Below are positions 45,111-59,227 of a DNA stretch of 64,000 bases, one piece after another. How positions within the stretch are numbered: position 1 is the first letter of the stretch; every line of letters starts with the position of its first letter. The position numbers and the translations under genes are program-made. Source of the stretch: Sphaeroforma sirkka (taxonomy: Eukaryota; Opisthokonta; Ichthyosporea; Ichthyophonida); assembly GCA_001586965.3 (NCBI GenBank), contig LUCW03000385.1, positions 42,501 through 106,500 of the forward strand, read 5' to 3'. The notes beneath the pieces were generated by a model. It did no database searches, was not told where the DNA came from, and was given only the letters and a program-made list of their open reading frames with translations.

Positions 45111-47283
45111 CTAATTTTCTGGTTTTTCCACAGCGAGTGTGAGCCGTGGGCGTTAGGCGTTAGGCGGTGAGCCTGAGAGGGGCAGAGTGCCCGACGACAG
45201 TCAGCCCCTGGTCAACACAGTGCAGGCGTGGCCGTTCACTCTCTCTCGTACAGCTAAGTTCATAACTTTATGGATAGAAGTTGAACGTAAACGGTTCATG
45301 AGATCAGAAGGGCCTACCTATGCTCTTTTATAGGACTAGTTCGTATGATAAAAGTAGGACATACTTCAATATTTAAGCCCGCAAGTTGCACCTATTAGCA
45401 TACAAAGGACTAAAAATGAAATAAAAGTTGAACGTAAACGTATATTTATTCGATTTATAAAAGATATAACGGAAAACGGTTTGAGGTTGTCGTGCAGTCG
45501 TCTGTCGTTGGTGTTGTAAATACACGCGTATTAACTATTTAGTACCGCGTTTCATTTTCCTGTCCAGTGAGCAAAAACAATTGGAGAAAAGAATATGATG
45601 TTATCCAATGAAATCATGATTTGAAACTGTACGTTTCCTGTGTTGGTATATACTGTCAATCAAAACACGAGACGTTTTATGAGTACATTTCATTTTTCTA
45701 TAGTTGGTCCAGTTTTTGTTATGTTTTTTTTGGTTCCTTTTTGTTAATGAAACCAAACGAAAAACAACGAGCCATCGAGTGTTGATCCTATTTCATTTAG
45801 AGGTTTCTTTTATATTTAAATGTTTTTTAAAATGACAAAACAGGCGAATCATTTCTTTTACAGAAAAAACATATTTTAAAAAACAGTAGGTGCAGAAAAT
45901 GAAAACCTCTACAAGAGAAATTTTTAAATCTTGTAGCTCAGTGACACGGCAACAACTAAAAAAATATAAAGTGGATGGAATTTTGTTTGTTTGTTCTCTA
46001 CAAATATCGCCTTTTTTAAACAAATATAAATAACAATTTTTTCTAAAACATAATTTTGTTTGTTGATTTGATATTTTTTTTAGCAATTTTTTTTGTTTTA
46101 TATATATATATATAAATAAACATTGATTTTGTTTTTTAATAAAATACAAAAATAGAAAACAATCACAGTTTTGTACTGTAAATATTGAATTCTCGTTTAT
46201 TTTTTTAGAGTTTAAAAAAGTAACTTTTCGGTTTATCATTTTAAAGAGTGTAAATGTAGATACTCTCTGCAACGACTCTGCTCACTTTGAGGTGTGAAAC
46301 CGCAATAGAGTAAAGAGCATCTATTCAAACTTATAAACGTTCATATAACGACAATCGCGAGAGAGAGAATGAGAAAGAGGAACTCTTTTTAATAAATAAA
46401 TAACTTTTTTTTATTTTTTAGAAGTACACACTGGATCCAAAATTTACAATGTTTGAAATTTTGTTGATATTATAAGTACTTGTAAATCTTGCATTCTTCT
46501 TGTGTAAATATTGAGGATTTGAGGCTTGACCGCACGCCCGCACGGCACTTGAGCTTCGAGTCTTCGACTTCATCCAAAAGTTACTCACCGTCACTTTTAA
46601 AATGGTAATACATGTACTAAAAAATAGCACTCATTTCATTTCGATGAAGAAGAGTAGCTTGAACAAAATGAGTAACTATGTACTCCTTACAGTATATTTT
46701 GAAATCAAGGCTCTCACATTCGTTGACAACTATAATTTTGCTCTTTATCTCGGGCATGGGCCCATGGTGGCGGTGAAAAATCTGAAAATATTACTGATAC
46801 TGAAAAATTAAAAAACCTTTGATTTCTTTTAAAATAAAATATAGTAAAAATTAGAAACCAATTATTGTGGAGTTAAAAAATATATATATATAAATAAAAT
46901 AGAACTTCTGTGAGAAACTGAGAATTGAGATTTGAGAACGGTAACTGTAACGCTTTAAATAAACGTTTTACCCGGTATTAAATGCTGAAAATTTGCACTC
47001 GATTAAGTTGCCCTGTCGGGGAGAAAATTGGGCCACGAAATGCACAAAGCTGTGAAAACATCACCCTCTCGCAGAGCTCATAACCTAATCGATAAACAGT
47101 AAATGTACAACGTTGTAACGTTTCCGGGTTGAAAATATACGTAAATCCTGGAAAAAAGATCGTTTTTATCCAAAACGAAATTGATTCTCCAAAAACCTAT
47201 TTATAATTGGAAAGTGATATAAATTTATTTCTATTATTATGAATTCGGCTTTGAGTAATATAATTTATGGTCAATCTTGGTAA

Positions 47284-47475
47284 AAAAAATGCTAATTCTA
47301 GAACAAAACTGCTATCTAGAACAAAACTGCCAATTTTAGAACGAAACTGCTAAATAGTTCTAAACGAAACTGCTAATTCTAGAACGAACCTGATACGAAA
47401 CAGTTAATTCTAGAACGAAACTGCTAATTCTCGACGAAACTGCTAATTCTATTTAGAACGAAACTGCTAATTCTA
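47284..47475. repeat. 20-bp tandem repeat, about nine copies
   Basis: The unit is close to CTAATTCTAGAACGAAACTG, with deletions in several copies. Confidence 0.92.
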
Positions 47476-49200
47476 AACACAGTGTTGGCCAATTCTTTAA
47501 CATACATACAATACACACATGGAATAAGCAAGACTCAGACCGAAAACGTTATACGTATTTCGCAATGCAATACGCATTGACTATAAATAAAGTACATATC
47601 CTTTACGTTACATATGAGCTCTGCCCTTCTATTCTAATAAAGAGAGAGAGAGAAAATGCCACAACAGCTCTGATAAAGAGAGAGATCCATCAAGATGGCC
47701 GTGGAAAGATTTGAGTTTTGAAAATTTCTGTTTGTTCATTTGGGGGCATATTTTTATAGTTGAACAATTTTTACAGGGTAGCCGGTAGTGGTCAGTGGTC
47801 ACTGGGCAGTGGACTTGGAGCGAGTGGACCCTGGCCTGAAAATTGCACCTGCTATTTTGCCTATTTCTGAAGCAGACAGTACTAAAAAGTATTAACTATT
47901 TCAAAACACAAAATAAATAAATAGAAGCCAAACTTTAAAAACGTAAACGTGATACGTGTAGAGTGTAGAACTGTAGAGTGTAGACTGTATTTACTATTTA
48001 GACGGTCTGTAGCTGTGTACATAAAAGCGGGGGGGGGTTTTAAAAATTTAAAAAAACCCCCATAAAACAGTACATATGTAAGACTTCTTGTATTAGTATG
48101 TAAATTTAAATATAAAAACAATGCATGAAGCGGCGAATCATGAATTCGTGATTATTGATCATATTTTATTAGAATTTGGCTCCAGGAGTCCAGACTCCAG
48201 ACTCCAGAGCCGGCATAGTTTTCTCAAATAATCATTAGGAGCTATGGGCCTATGGGCCAGGGGCTGAGGCTTGAGGGGCGAAGGCTCTCTAGTAAGAGAG
48301 AGAGGGCCCATGGCCCCATGCCCATTGCCCCAGCCTCCCCAGCAGGGCATAGTCCTAACTCCTGAGTGCACAGAGCCACAGGCCCTAGCATAGGCCCCAG
48401 TCTCCAGGCCCGAAAACTAAAAGTAATAAGTATGTGATATGTATTTAACCAGTTACCAAATCTACCAAGCCAGGGAAGCTTTTACGAGAATCGAGTACAA
48501 TTGTATCTGCGAGTCTACTTTCTATCTCTCCTCTCTAGAGAGTAGTAGAGGCCACAACTCAGTGCGAGTCGGACGCCAACTCGCCCAGTCAACCTACCCA
48601 GCCAGGCCCCCCTCCCCAGGGCCGGGCCCAGACTCCAAAGAGTCCAGAGGCCAGAGCGGCACAGCCTCAGAGAGTCGGAGAAGTGGAGGGCAGACTAGGG
48701 GAGAGCTGTCTGTATTTTATAACTTCCAAACTTGTTGCGAGACTTTTCTTTAGTCCTAAAGTTTATATTCTACAGTCTACAGTTTACACTCTCTACATAC
48801 TCTCGAGTAAAACAAGTATCTGCACTTCTGCAGTGTAAGCTGTGCAATGTGTACAGTTGTACACTGTACACTGTACACTGGTACAGTATACACTACAATA
48901 ATAGTCAGTATACATTGTACTAGTATGTGACATAGACTCTTGAGCCAGTATATTTCGATTTCAAATCCTTCATTTAAAAAAACAATATTTACACATACTG
49001 TGCTATACGGTAAATATACAGTCACTAACTCACTATACACGATTCTCGTTAGTCTATGAATACTGTATTGACTATTGTTAAAATTGTGTACATTATGCCA
49101 ACTGCAAACTTAAAATTCTGCAGTTCTGCGTAGCATTAATATCTCTCTTCTCTCTCTCGTCTCGACTATGCGCTATGAAGTCCAATAATAAGGAGTGGTG

Positions 49201-49225
49201 CTCTCTCTCTCTCTCGCTCTCGCTC

Positions 49226-49318
<93 letters not shown>

Positions 49319-49335
49319 CTCTCTCTCTCTATCTA
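49201..49335. repeat. (CT)n microsatellite with CG interruptions
   Basis: About 130 bases of CT with scattered CTCGCT. It is followed by TATC repeats and by two near-copies of an 80-base ACTAGTCTCT, ACTGAGACTACTA segment (49364-49470). Confidence 0.95.
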
Positions 49336-50222
49336 TATATCTATCTATTTATCTATCTATCACTAGACTAGTCTCTGCATACGTTTTACTGAGACTACTA
49401 TGTAGAGACGAGAAAGTATCGCTAGACTAGTCTCTACATACATATTACTGAGACTACTATTCAGAGAAGACGAGAAAGATTGTACAATATACAGGAGGCC
49501 GGAATGGGTTCTATACTTCCTAAAAATAGTATTGACACCCCCAGTGAGCCCACTCCCAATTCAGTTTTTAAACAGTCCCTAATTCTCCAGTCTCCACTCT
49601 GGCAGACAGGCACTCACCACTATCTGACTGTCACCACTCACCAGAGTCTCCACTCACCAGTCACCAGAAAGTGCCTCCACTGTCAGTGTCCAGCAGTCAG
49701 CAGTGGCTCCTGGACTCCTGGAGGCTCCACTCCCCACTTCCCTGACTACTCACTTGTTGTCTTTTAGGCCTGATGTGCAGACAAGTTTTAAGTAATATTA
49801 ACCTTGCACACTGCACACTGTACTCACTGCATAAATACGAAAAGTGCATAGAGTGCATATTTTATTTTTACACCCGGAGGGCCCCAGCCCCCTAGCCCCC
49901 GAGTATTTACCGGAATGCTGGACAACGTACAACATCCATTGGCTACATATATTTTTTTTGTTTTGTATTTAAAAAAGAGCTACTAACCTAAGTAGTACTG
50001 TAGTGGACTCTACTCACTATTTATTACTATAAATAGTACTAGTAGAGTCTCTCCTACTCTGCAGGGAATCCTGAATAGTGATGAGTTGATATCTCGGAGT
50101 CTGAGACATGAGAAATTGAGAGTCGTCTCTGAGACTGAGTCTGTATTTTTTTTTGGGTGAATAGATGATTTGATTGATTTGGTCGCCTTCTTTTTTTCCA
50201 CAACTTTTTTTTTTGTAAATTA

Positions 50223-50252
50223 TGACATAGCCTTCTATTGTAGAAGGCTATG
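50223..50252. other. Short perfect hairpin
   Basis: CATAGCCTTC and GAAGGCTATG form a 10-base stem around a TATTGTA loop. Context is non-coding and the function is unknown. Confidence 0.7.
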
Positions 50253-50883
50253 ATTATGTTAATATGCCATATGGTGCACACTCAGTCACTCACTGCACAG
50301 TGCACAGGCCAAAGGGTCGAATCTGCCCCTTTGAGGCTTTGAGCCTTTGAGGGGTCATATTTTGTCGATCATACAAAAAAAAGAGTAATTGACCAATCCC
50401 GATTTTTACAACGGCTACATGCGCCCGCTACGACTTCGTCTTGTTAATTTTTTTAGACGTCGCTATTCCTCAGCATCCTTCGGTTTTAAAAAAACTATTT
50501 TTCAAAAAGCAACAGCCGATACAAAATCGGCTCACAGAGCCAAATAATGGTACTTTTCAAACACACATTTTTTTTCAAATAATAAACAGCAAATCCATGC
50601 TCAGACAGCTCAGTGCTCACGAACAGCATATAGCCATAGGGGGTAATACTATTATGTAGGGTGTCATCCCCAAAAAATGGGACTTTCAAAAATGAGTAGA
50701 CTTTTTTTTTATAAATATTTGAGTCGCCTGCCTCCAGGCGAACCGCCTCAATAAGAATATTATATACATATATATATATATTAAAAGAGAGAAGCTACAA
50801 TGTATAATTGTATATTTTTTCATAGCCGTTGTACATAGTGGTTCGGGGAAGATCGATGGGAAGAAGTGGTCCGTTAAACAAGA

Positions 50884-52740
50884 GCTCCTTGCTATAGTCA
50901 CTGCGCTAAGACAGTTTAAAGACTGCCTTTATGGAAGTCACTTCACTGTCGCCTGTGATCAAAAGTCTTTAACATATTTAAAAGACATGAACCCTGATCC
51001 ACAGTTAATGAGCAGCTGGTATGACATTATTGCTAAGTTCGCTTTAAACATTACACGCATACCGGGAATACATAATCATCTTCCTGGTATGCTCTCTCGA
51101 CTTGTCCCTGACTACCAGAAAACAGTTAAAGAGTTATTAGCAACCGATTGGATGCTTAATAAAAAGTGGTTTAACCTCGCTCAATCAAGATGGGGTCCAT
51201 TTACTATTGATATGTTCGCCGCAGAACATAACAAACAGGTTTCTGATTGTAGGTCGTTGACTCATCTCAAAGCATAATGCGTGGGCTAACCCACCTTGGC
51301 AACTTATCGCACAGTTGTTAAATTATGTTAATAGTACTAAGTCTACCAGTTAAAATAATACATAATAAAGCTCATTGAGCATATGAGCATACTTATAAGA
51401 CGGCTATGCGTGCAGGGCTTGATCACCTGGCGCTGAAAAAAACCATACGTGAAGTATATTGACGCTGTACTGATTGTGAAAAGAACCAGATCAAGCGCTA
51501 AGGTTGGGCACCACTAAAAATCGTGACAAAAGACCAACCGATGCGCCGATTCATAGTCGATTTGGTTAAACTCCCGCAATCCAAGCATACTGGCGATATA
51601 TATATCTGTCATTTCTTATGTGTGGCTTCGGGCTATAACTTGCTTTATCCAATACCGGACAAACGCCCGCAAACAGTGGCAGAGTTATGCTATCACGTCT
51701 TTAATGACTTTGGTTTCCCCCGAGTACTATGTTCTGATAACGGTAGTGAGTTTTGTACCGAAGTAATGGAGGCACTTATACTCGTACCAGGCATGACCCA
51801 TAGGCGTGGTGTTCTTTATAAACCTCAAACGCAGGGTGCAAATGGGACACGTCATAGAAAACAAAAGAAGCTATTGCGTACCGCACTAGATGATGTCTAA
51901 AAACAAGCAACATTTGACAAAACTGCGCCCGAGAAACACATTATCCGCGGCTACAAAAGATCGAGTATATATGCAGAACGTTGCTTACCCCTGTTTACTT
52001 GAGCACAAAAATCGTGTCCTACTTAAAGCGTATGACCGATGGAATAACACTAAGAACATTGTTCAGTTTAAAGTTGGCGATTATGTTGACATTCCAAATC
52101 GCAATGCGAACGCTATCAAACTCTCCTCTAAGACAATTGGACCTTTTGTCATTTCCTACCATGATGAGAAGAGTGATACTTACGAAGTGAATAACACAGA
52201 TGGTACTAGCACAACTAATTTAGACACTCACCCTATCCCTACCTCCGAACTCTCATTCGCTCGCTCATTTGATTCTGATGTCCCAGTTATGGAGTCACAA
52301 GCCAAAGATATAATCGACAAAACATCCGAAGACGGCTACACTAACTTCAAGACCTTTTTATGGATGAAAAAGTAGCTTGGCTAGCCTCCGATGCGTTTCG
52401 TGAATCTCACGAATTCCTTCGTATTTTTAATATGAAATGGAATAAGCGTTTATATAATAACACACGAGATAAACGGAAAGGGTTTCCTTAGGCGACTACA
52501 AACCCTGATGAATCTGAAATTCTCTATTTGCCAACTACTTCCTATGTGACTATACTTTCTGATCTGCTTACCAACAGAGCAAAACAATCTTCAAACTTAC
52601 TTTATAATTAAGAACAACCTTTGGCTGTTACCTTAACAAGAAATAAACGTAAGGCGCCTACATCGAAAATGGTCATTGAACCAGATACTAAACTACATAG
52701 AATACAACATGAGTCTTGAAATCGTACAGATAGGCACATA
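50884..52740 (+). mobile_element. Fossil Ty3/gypsy-like element A, partial
   Basis: A plus-strand partial pol begins abruptly within RNase H (TALRQFKDCLYGS, HNHLPGMLSRLVPDY). It continues through a WGPFTIDMFAAEHNKQ block and an NPPW motif, then the DDE integrase core (LVKLPQSKHTGD, CSDNGSEF, KPQTQGAN) and a C-terminal tail. No LTRs of its own are visible. It is broken, with several breaks, and looks older than element C. Confidence 0.85.
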
Positions 52741-52879
52741 CTTACTCGATAAGCCATGACCGAAACCGTTTTAATTTGGTTTTCGCTTTATGAACTAGAT
52801 CGCACCTTCACGTACGTCCGTAGTTCTACAAGCTACTGAGGCTATTTAGAAATAGGGTCTCTGGTCAGTCTAAAATATT

Positions 52880-54171
52880 AAGACCAAATGAGATAACGCA
52901 TTGGTTTTTATTGTATTTAAAATATTCTAATACAAGTTCTTTTTCCAATTTATCCATAGCTACCACTGCTAAATCCTAACTGACTTATATTGTATCTTGG
53001 TTAATATAACAGTTTAAAACATATAAGTATCCATCGAAGTTTACAGACAAGTGCTTTTTTGCTAAAGACACTATACACTTACTTGGTTATGAAGTATCAA
53101 CAGTAGGGGTATCAATTGATGCCGGCAAGAACCAATTACTGTTGTATTTATCAACACCGATTACTGTACTTCTTCATCTTTCTCATTACTTAAAGCCTTT
53201 CAGTCGCCTACGATTGCATTTGGAAAGGCTTTGGACTAAATAATGGGATGATGCATTTAAATAAAACTTCCATTCCAAGAAGCAATCAACAATTCAGATC
53301 GAGTGGTAATTGGAGTGCTCTACCAAACAATAAATGGCAAACCACGCTATATGCATTTTTTTTAGCAAGAATTATAATAAGAGTCATCGAAATTTCTTTC
53401 CCGTCAAACAAGAGCTCCTTGCTATGACAGTTTAAAGACTATCTCTATAAAAATTACTTCACTGTTGTCTGTGATCAGAAGTCTTTAACATGTGTAAGGG
53501 ACATGAGCACTGAATTTCAGTTGGTGAGCCGCTGACATGACATATTGCTAAGTTTGCTTTTAACATCACATACATACCAGGGATACATAACCATCTTCCT
53601 GCTTTCGACTTGTCTCTGACTACCAGAAGACAGATAAAAATCAACCGATTGGACGCTTAATAAGAAATGATTTAACCTCGCTCAATCACAATAGAATCCG
53701 TTCACTGTTGATATGTTTGCCGCAGAATGTAACAAACATATTTCTGAATACAGGTCGTTGATTCATCCTCAAAATGATGGCTTTCAGTTTGACTTGTCAA
53801 AGCATAAGGCGTTGGCTAACTCACCTTGCCAACTTATCACACAGTTGTTAAATTATGTTAATATTACTATATTTACTATTTACAACGCTGTATTGTCCGT
53901 TACATAGCTCCGACCCATGGATACGTGATGTAATTAAATTAAATACAAGACAAACCTATCTATGTTGACCGTGAAACCGACACGTTCTTGTATCTAGGAT
54001 CCTGTTCTATTAAGTAGATACATTGGAAATATTGTTTGGACTAATTGAAAACCCTCAACCAAATTCTTAGCTAAACTAGAGGAGTCTAACAAGTTTGAAC
54101 AAAAACTCAAGACTCGTACAACACGTGCACCCAAACAAGAATATAGTCGAGGTAATGTCGATTGACACAGC
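52880..54171 (+). mobile_element. Fossil Ty3/gypsy-like element B, partial
   Basis: A second plus-strand copy covers the end of reverse transcriptase (AKDTIHLLGYEVST), RNase H and the methyltransferase-like segment. It stops where the left LTR of element C begins. It is heavily decayed, with many breaks, and is probably the oldest copy here. Confidence 0.75.
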
Positions 54172-54936
54172 TGTAAATATCGGTCTCTTAAGGCGGTATA
54201 AACGTCTTAGAGCTACTAAACGTAATAAAATCTTAAAGTCTTTTAATAAGTTTTTTAAGTATACGAATTTTAGTCTGGTGAATAAAGTTAGGTATGCCTC
54301 ATAGAAATCAGCAATACTCTGGGGGATTGTAAGGCTGAGACATTGCCTATATATCATCCTCCCAGTACTGATTTCGCCGAAGGGATTTTATTTATGTTTT
54401 CGTTATCGTTATCGTCGAAACTAGTATTACTTGTTTCGTCGCCCTAAATACTAAAACTAGTAAAATCCTATCTTTAGAAAAAAAGTAAAAAAGAAAAGAA
54501 AAAATACTCTTGATGTCCTTAGTTATTGTCTTAACCAATAACTGGCCACTTATCAAGAATTACCGACTTGCCATCATCAGATTGGCACATCTGGTTGGCT
54601 GAGCGGAAGTCAAACTAGGTAACTATTAAGGGTCTCTAGAAACCTATGTTCGGTTGAACCATCTCGCTACCGAAGTATTCAGATGCATGTTTTGGAGTGT
54701 TTATCTAAGTCTCTTAATAGACCTACTCCAAATATACTCTTTGGCCTTTTTTACAGTACCTTTAATGGGTCGGGGCCAAAATATCTGATTTGTAAAATGG
54801 AAAGGGTACTTGTAAATAGAACCGATAAAACCCATTTAATACACGTGCTTTTAATAGTACGTTTATAATTTACGTACTTCTTAAGAGGTATGTTTATTAA
54901 CATAAGAGTCTAATGTGGAGGCCCGGCTAATACACA
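54172..54936 (-). repeat. 3' LTR of element C
   Basis: Starts TGTAAATATCGG and ends GGCTAATACACA on the plus strand. It is almost the same as 61301-62061. Confidence 0.92.
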
Positions 54937-55776
54937 GCCCCCACCCAGATTTGAAATTCAAGAGAGGCTAGTTGCTCACTCAAGCCGATTTTGGATTTGC
55001 AAAGCGAGAAAAGAAAAACGGGTCGAAAACATTAAGTAGCATAACATATAGTTAATGTTTGTCAGGCGGAGAAGTTAAGCGTTCTCGGTTACCCTGTGAG
55101 TTTTGGGCTTAGGTCCAGTAGGTCCGTGGTGGTCGACTGGACGTTTCTTACGTTTCAGTGTCTTTGGGACGTATGAAGGATGAGCAGTAAAGCTCGGGAT
55201 AAATGCTGTAGGTGGGTAAGTTTTAACTTCCGTACCTTCAGATGTTGGGAACATGCTGTCTTTATCAGCTTGTGACTTATGTAGGCGTTTACGCCATTTT
55301 CTATTAAAGGCTTTTAAATAGTCTTGATTATCAAAAAGCGTCTGAAGTTAACTCAGCGATCGTACCGTCTATAAAGCGTGTACGATAGTATGTGTAACCT
55401 CCCTTATCCGTTCTATATATTATGTCCTTAAATTCAGAACGATCAAGAGGGGCATTAGAGTCATGTCTTCTTGCGAGTATAATCTCAGTAGTCGGAATAC
55501 GACTTGTGCCTATATTAAGCGCACTAGAACCATCGGGGTTATTAACCTCGTACGTTCCGCTTTTAGTGTCTGCTACTGAGATTATATATGGACCTATCCA
55601 TTTAGATGTTAATACAGTAGCATCAGAGTTGCGTTGACGGATGTTAACTCTGTCACCAACCTGATACTCTGCTATCTTCTTGGTAGTGTTCCATCTGTTT
55701 TGCCTTTTAATAAGGCTATATTACGTGTTTCTCGCAAGCAAGGGTATACAACGTTATGTATACGTTGTACCTTTTT
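54937..55776 (-). mobile_element. Element C, end of pol and 3' untranslated part
   Basis: It holds the distal pol tail (a chromatin- or DNA-binding C-terminus typical of integrases cannot be confirmed) and about 700 bases leading to the purine-rich tract at 54938-54948 beside the LTR. Confidence 0.7.
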
Positions 55777-57516
55777 CTAACCATGGTAACTCATGTATGC
55801 GATCAGGTTCATCCTTGTTATAGGGTATTTGTAACTCACTATATCTGCCACGAAAATAGATGAGCGTGGTGTAGTTCCTGTAACCGGATCAGCATCAAAA
55901 TAGTGAGCGGGTGTAGTTCCTGTCGGATCAGCACACTCGTTCATTTGTGTTTGTACCCATTTAAGATGGTACGGCCAATCATCTGCATCATCCGTTAATG
56001 CAGTGCGTAAGAAAAACTTAAGTCTTCTATGGCGCGTTTCATTTGCGCCTTGCGTTTGCGGTTTATATGGCACACCTCTCTTATGGCACATGCCTGATAC
56101 GAGTACTAATGATTCCATAATGTCATCACAGAACTCGCTACCGTTATCAGAGCACATAATACCTGGCCACCCGTGGTCAGCAAAGACTTGGCAACATAAT
56201 TCTGCCACGGTCTGCGTACTTTTATCCTTTAAGGGGTAAAGTAAGTTAAACCGTGACGCCACATCAAAGAAGTGGCATACGTAACGGTCGCCTGTGTGCT
56301 CGGACGTAGGCAGGTCAACCAGATCAATGATGACCCTGCGCCATGGAACATCGGTCACACTCTTAAGCGGTGCGAACCCATAGCGCTTGATCTGATTGAG
56401 ATCACAGTCTGTGCATGACCGATATACTTTGTCAACTAAAGTTGCCAACTTGGAATGCGCTATCCCATTTCGTTTAGCATCTTTAAGTGCTTCTACTACG
56501 TTCTGGTGCTTCAGCTTATGATTTTGCATCAGCCAAGAGAGAATGTTATCATCATTCTGCTCTTCCAGTATAAAGGTGGGGTGTTGAGAATCCACTTGCG
56601 TGTTTTCTACATCTGTTGTGTTCACAGACTCCTCTCTTCCTTTTGTATGTGCATCTTTAGTGCGTTCATATACATATACTACACTTGACTTGTTTAATAG
56701 TCGTATTATGTGTGCATGTAAATCAGGGTTCTCGTTCATGAGTCCCTTTAGAAAGAGTGTCTTAAAGACTTCGGGCTTGGACTTTATGTTATTAAATAAA
56801 GTCCTAGCTAGAGACTGACGCTTCTTAACAGTGTAGTCAGTAGTAGATTGTATTTCTTGTGCACAAACTTCAAGTGTTGTGTTGTCTTTGAACTGGTTAA
56901 CGTTCAATTTGGTAGAAAGTGTAATCTCTGATTCTTTGACCTTGTTAAGGAAGGTCGCAGAAGGGGTCCATGAGGTTGTACCTATAGGACCTATACGACA
57001 TATTATAGTATGTCTCCAGGGCGTCTTTTGGACTGCTCGGGTACCCTGATAGAGGAAGGTATCTACTTCCCTATCTAAATATATTGGCTCGCATTGTATC
57101 ATGCTTATTAATTTATTGAGCCACGGATCTAATTTCCGTAGAGGACAACACAACGTTAAGGTAGCTTTAAGTATCTGAACGTAATTTAATAATTGGGCAA
57201 TTAACTGCCACGGTGGATTAGCTCACGCGTTATGTTTGGAGAGATCCGATTGAAAGGCATCTCCTAGAGGATGATTTAACGTCCTGAAATCTTTTAATTG
57301 CGCGTTATGATGCGCGGCGAACATATCTATAGTATGTGGGCCGAATGTCTTTTGTGCTAACTCAAACCATCTTGGATTACATTTCCAATCAGTGGCTAAG
57401 AGTGCGCGGAATGACTTATTAAAGTCTGGTACAAACCTGGACAACATATCCGGTAAGTGGTTATGTATGCCTGGTAAATGTTTTATATCAAAGTGAAATT
57501 TTTGATATTGTATCAT
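55777..57516 (-). mobile_element. Element C, methyltransferase-like segment and integrase
   Basis: The plus-to-minus reading gives FGPHTIDMFAAHHNAQL and an NPPWQLIAQLLNYVQ block at the right. Then comes a zinc-binding-like region (SCTDCDLNQIKRYG), and the DDE core with IIDLVDLPTSEHTGDR, MCSDNGSEF and KPQTQGANETRHRR. These are hallmarks of retroviral-type integrase. NPPW is the catalytic motif IV of adenine-N6 methyltransferases, also seen in the Dam-like domain of DIRS retrotransposons. Confidence 0.85.
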
Positions 57517-59177
57517 GCCATCTGCTCAATAATTGAGAGTCCGGCTTCATCTCTTTCATGTATTGAAGAGACTTTTGATCACACATCAGCGTAAATGCTG
57601 TTCCATAGAGGTAATCTCTAAAGTGTGTCATAGCTGTTACTATAGCTAATAATTCTTGTTTAACAGTTGGATAATTCAACTGTGATGCATTCATAGCACG
57701 GCTAAAGAATTGTATGTATCTAGGTTTATTATCTATAACCTGATACAATACTCCTCCTAGTGCTAGGTCTGATGCGTCCGTTGCTATTTCAAACGGCACG
57801 CCATCAACTGGTCCTTGAACCACAGGTGCTTGTTGTACTGCGTGCTTGAGGATCTTAAATGCCTCATCACACTCTTTAGTCCATAGCTCCCTAACTTACC
57901 TTTGTGACATCTTAAGTGTCCAAAAGGTTTTAAGTAATCTGCTAAGTGTGGAACGCCATCTGAAAAGAAGTTTACGAATCCACACATGCTATTTACATCT
58001 CTCCCGGTTGTTAGAGTTCTCCAATCTAAGAGATGTTCTACCTTTCCGGGGTCGATTTTAATACCTTCCCCTGAGATTCTATACCCTAAGAGTTGAATCT
58101 CACTCATAGCAAAATGACATTTCTTCTCATTAATTTTGAAGTTCTGTTCATTTAATCTTTGTAGTACTCGTCTGACTAATGCTTCGTGTTCGACTTTAGT
58201 CTTTGAGAAGATGACTATGTCATCTATGTAGACTTGCACGTTAGGCATGTCTGCAAACATCTCCTCCATTACTTGTTGGAGGAATGCTGGTAGGGAGTGT
58301 AACCCAAAAGGTGCGCCCTTAAAGCGATATTGTTTACTCTTCCATGTAAAACTAAAGTATTTACGGTGGGGTTCATATACCTTCATTTGGTGGTATCCTT
58401 GTGTTAGGTCTATAGTTGTAAATACTGTAGCACCTTCCATTCTTCTTAACAACTCGTTTATACGAGGTAAGTGAAAGCTATGAGTTAGCAATAATTTATT
58501 TATTGGACTCATATCTAAACATACTCTGACCTTCTTAAATGAACCGTCAGAGTTATGTTAATCAACGGCAAGTAATGCCAAGTTTACCGGAGTTTGTTGA
58601 TAGTTTATTTCTATCACTCCATCTGTTAACCATTTCTCGACTTGTTCTTTTACTACGGCTTCGTGTCTCCAAGATACATAGTTTCTTGATGGACACTTCA
58701 GCTGAGTAAAGTCTACCTTGGTAAAATCAAAACTAACATATCCGTCGTTAAAACGGAACTTAGCCCAGTCAGTGATCTTGATCTTCTTATTTACTAAGAT
58801 TAGATCAATGATCTTTTCCGCAAAGTCAGGTATTAATTCCTTGACTGTGTCGGATATGGTTTCAGACAATTATCGTCTGATTGATCTTTTAATGGATCTA
58901 CATTGTTCGGTAAACCAGTTACGGTCATACCTAATGTAAGTAAATCACTCATTCCGACGATAATGTCGTACTTCTGTGACATCTTTACTATCACAGCTTG
59001 GGTTGTAATGTGGCGATGGTCGGCTAATGAGATTTTAACATCGGTAGCCATCGTATCGCACTTGGAAGTCTTCTCATCAGCTAATATAAGGTGAGTAGTT
59101 TGTGTTTCACGTTCGATATCTTTCATTAATGCAAAGCGATCGGATATACATGAAATTTCTGAACCAGGATCAATCAA
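57488..59177 (-). mobile_element. Element C, protease, reverse transcriptase and RNase H
   Basis: The protease shows IDPGSEISCIS. The reverse transcriptase shows TIDLTQGYHQMKV, APFGLHSLPAFLQ and the catalytic YIDD at 58210-58240. RNase H shows FEIATDASDLALGGVLYQ. This order and these motifs place it in Ty3/gypsy (Metaviridae). Confidence 0.92.
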
Positions 59178-59227
59178 CGCAAGGACTTTATTTCCGTTGC
59201 AATATACCGGGAGTATTACACGCTCGT

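Larger units (their letters stand above)
44625..50883. other. Gene-free AT-rich region of different composition
   Basis: From about 44.8 kb the text changes to A and T homopolymers, GAGAGA and CTCTCT tracts and short direct repeats such as TTGGATTTCGCAGTT (44749-44788). I see no believable coding sequence. The longest ORF (45793-46272, minus) is low-complexity Phe, Lys and Ile. The phrase CTGGCCCTGGGACCTGGG occurs near 45025 and again near 63240, on the far side of the retroelement cluster. Confidence 0.6.

Noticed and set aside
45793-46272. 159-codon minus-strand ORF
   Set aside because: Composed almost wholly of Phe, Lys, Ile and Asn from A/T-rich DNA, with no protein-like pattern.
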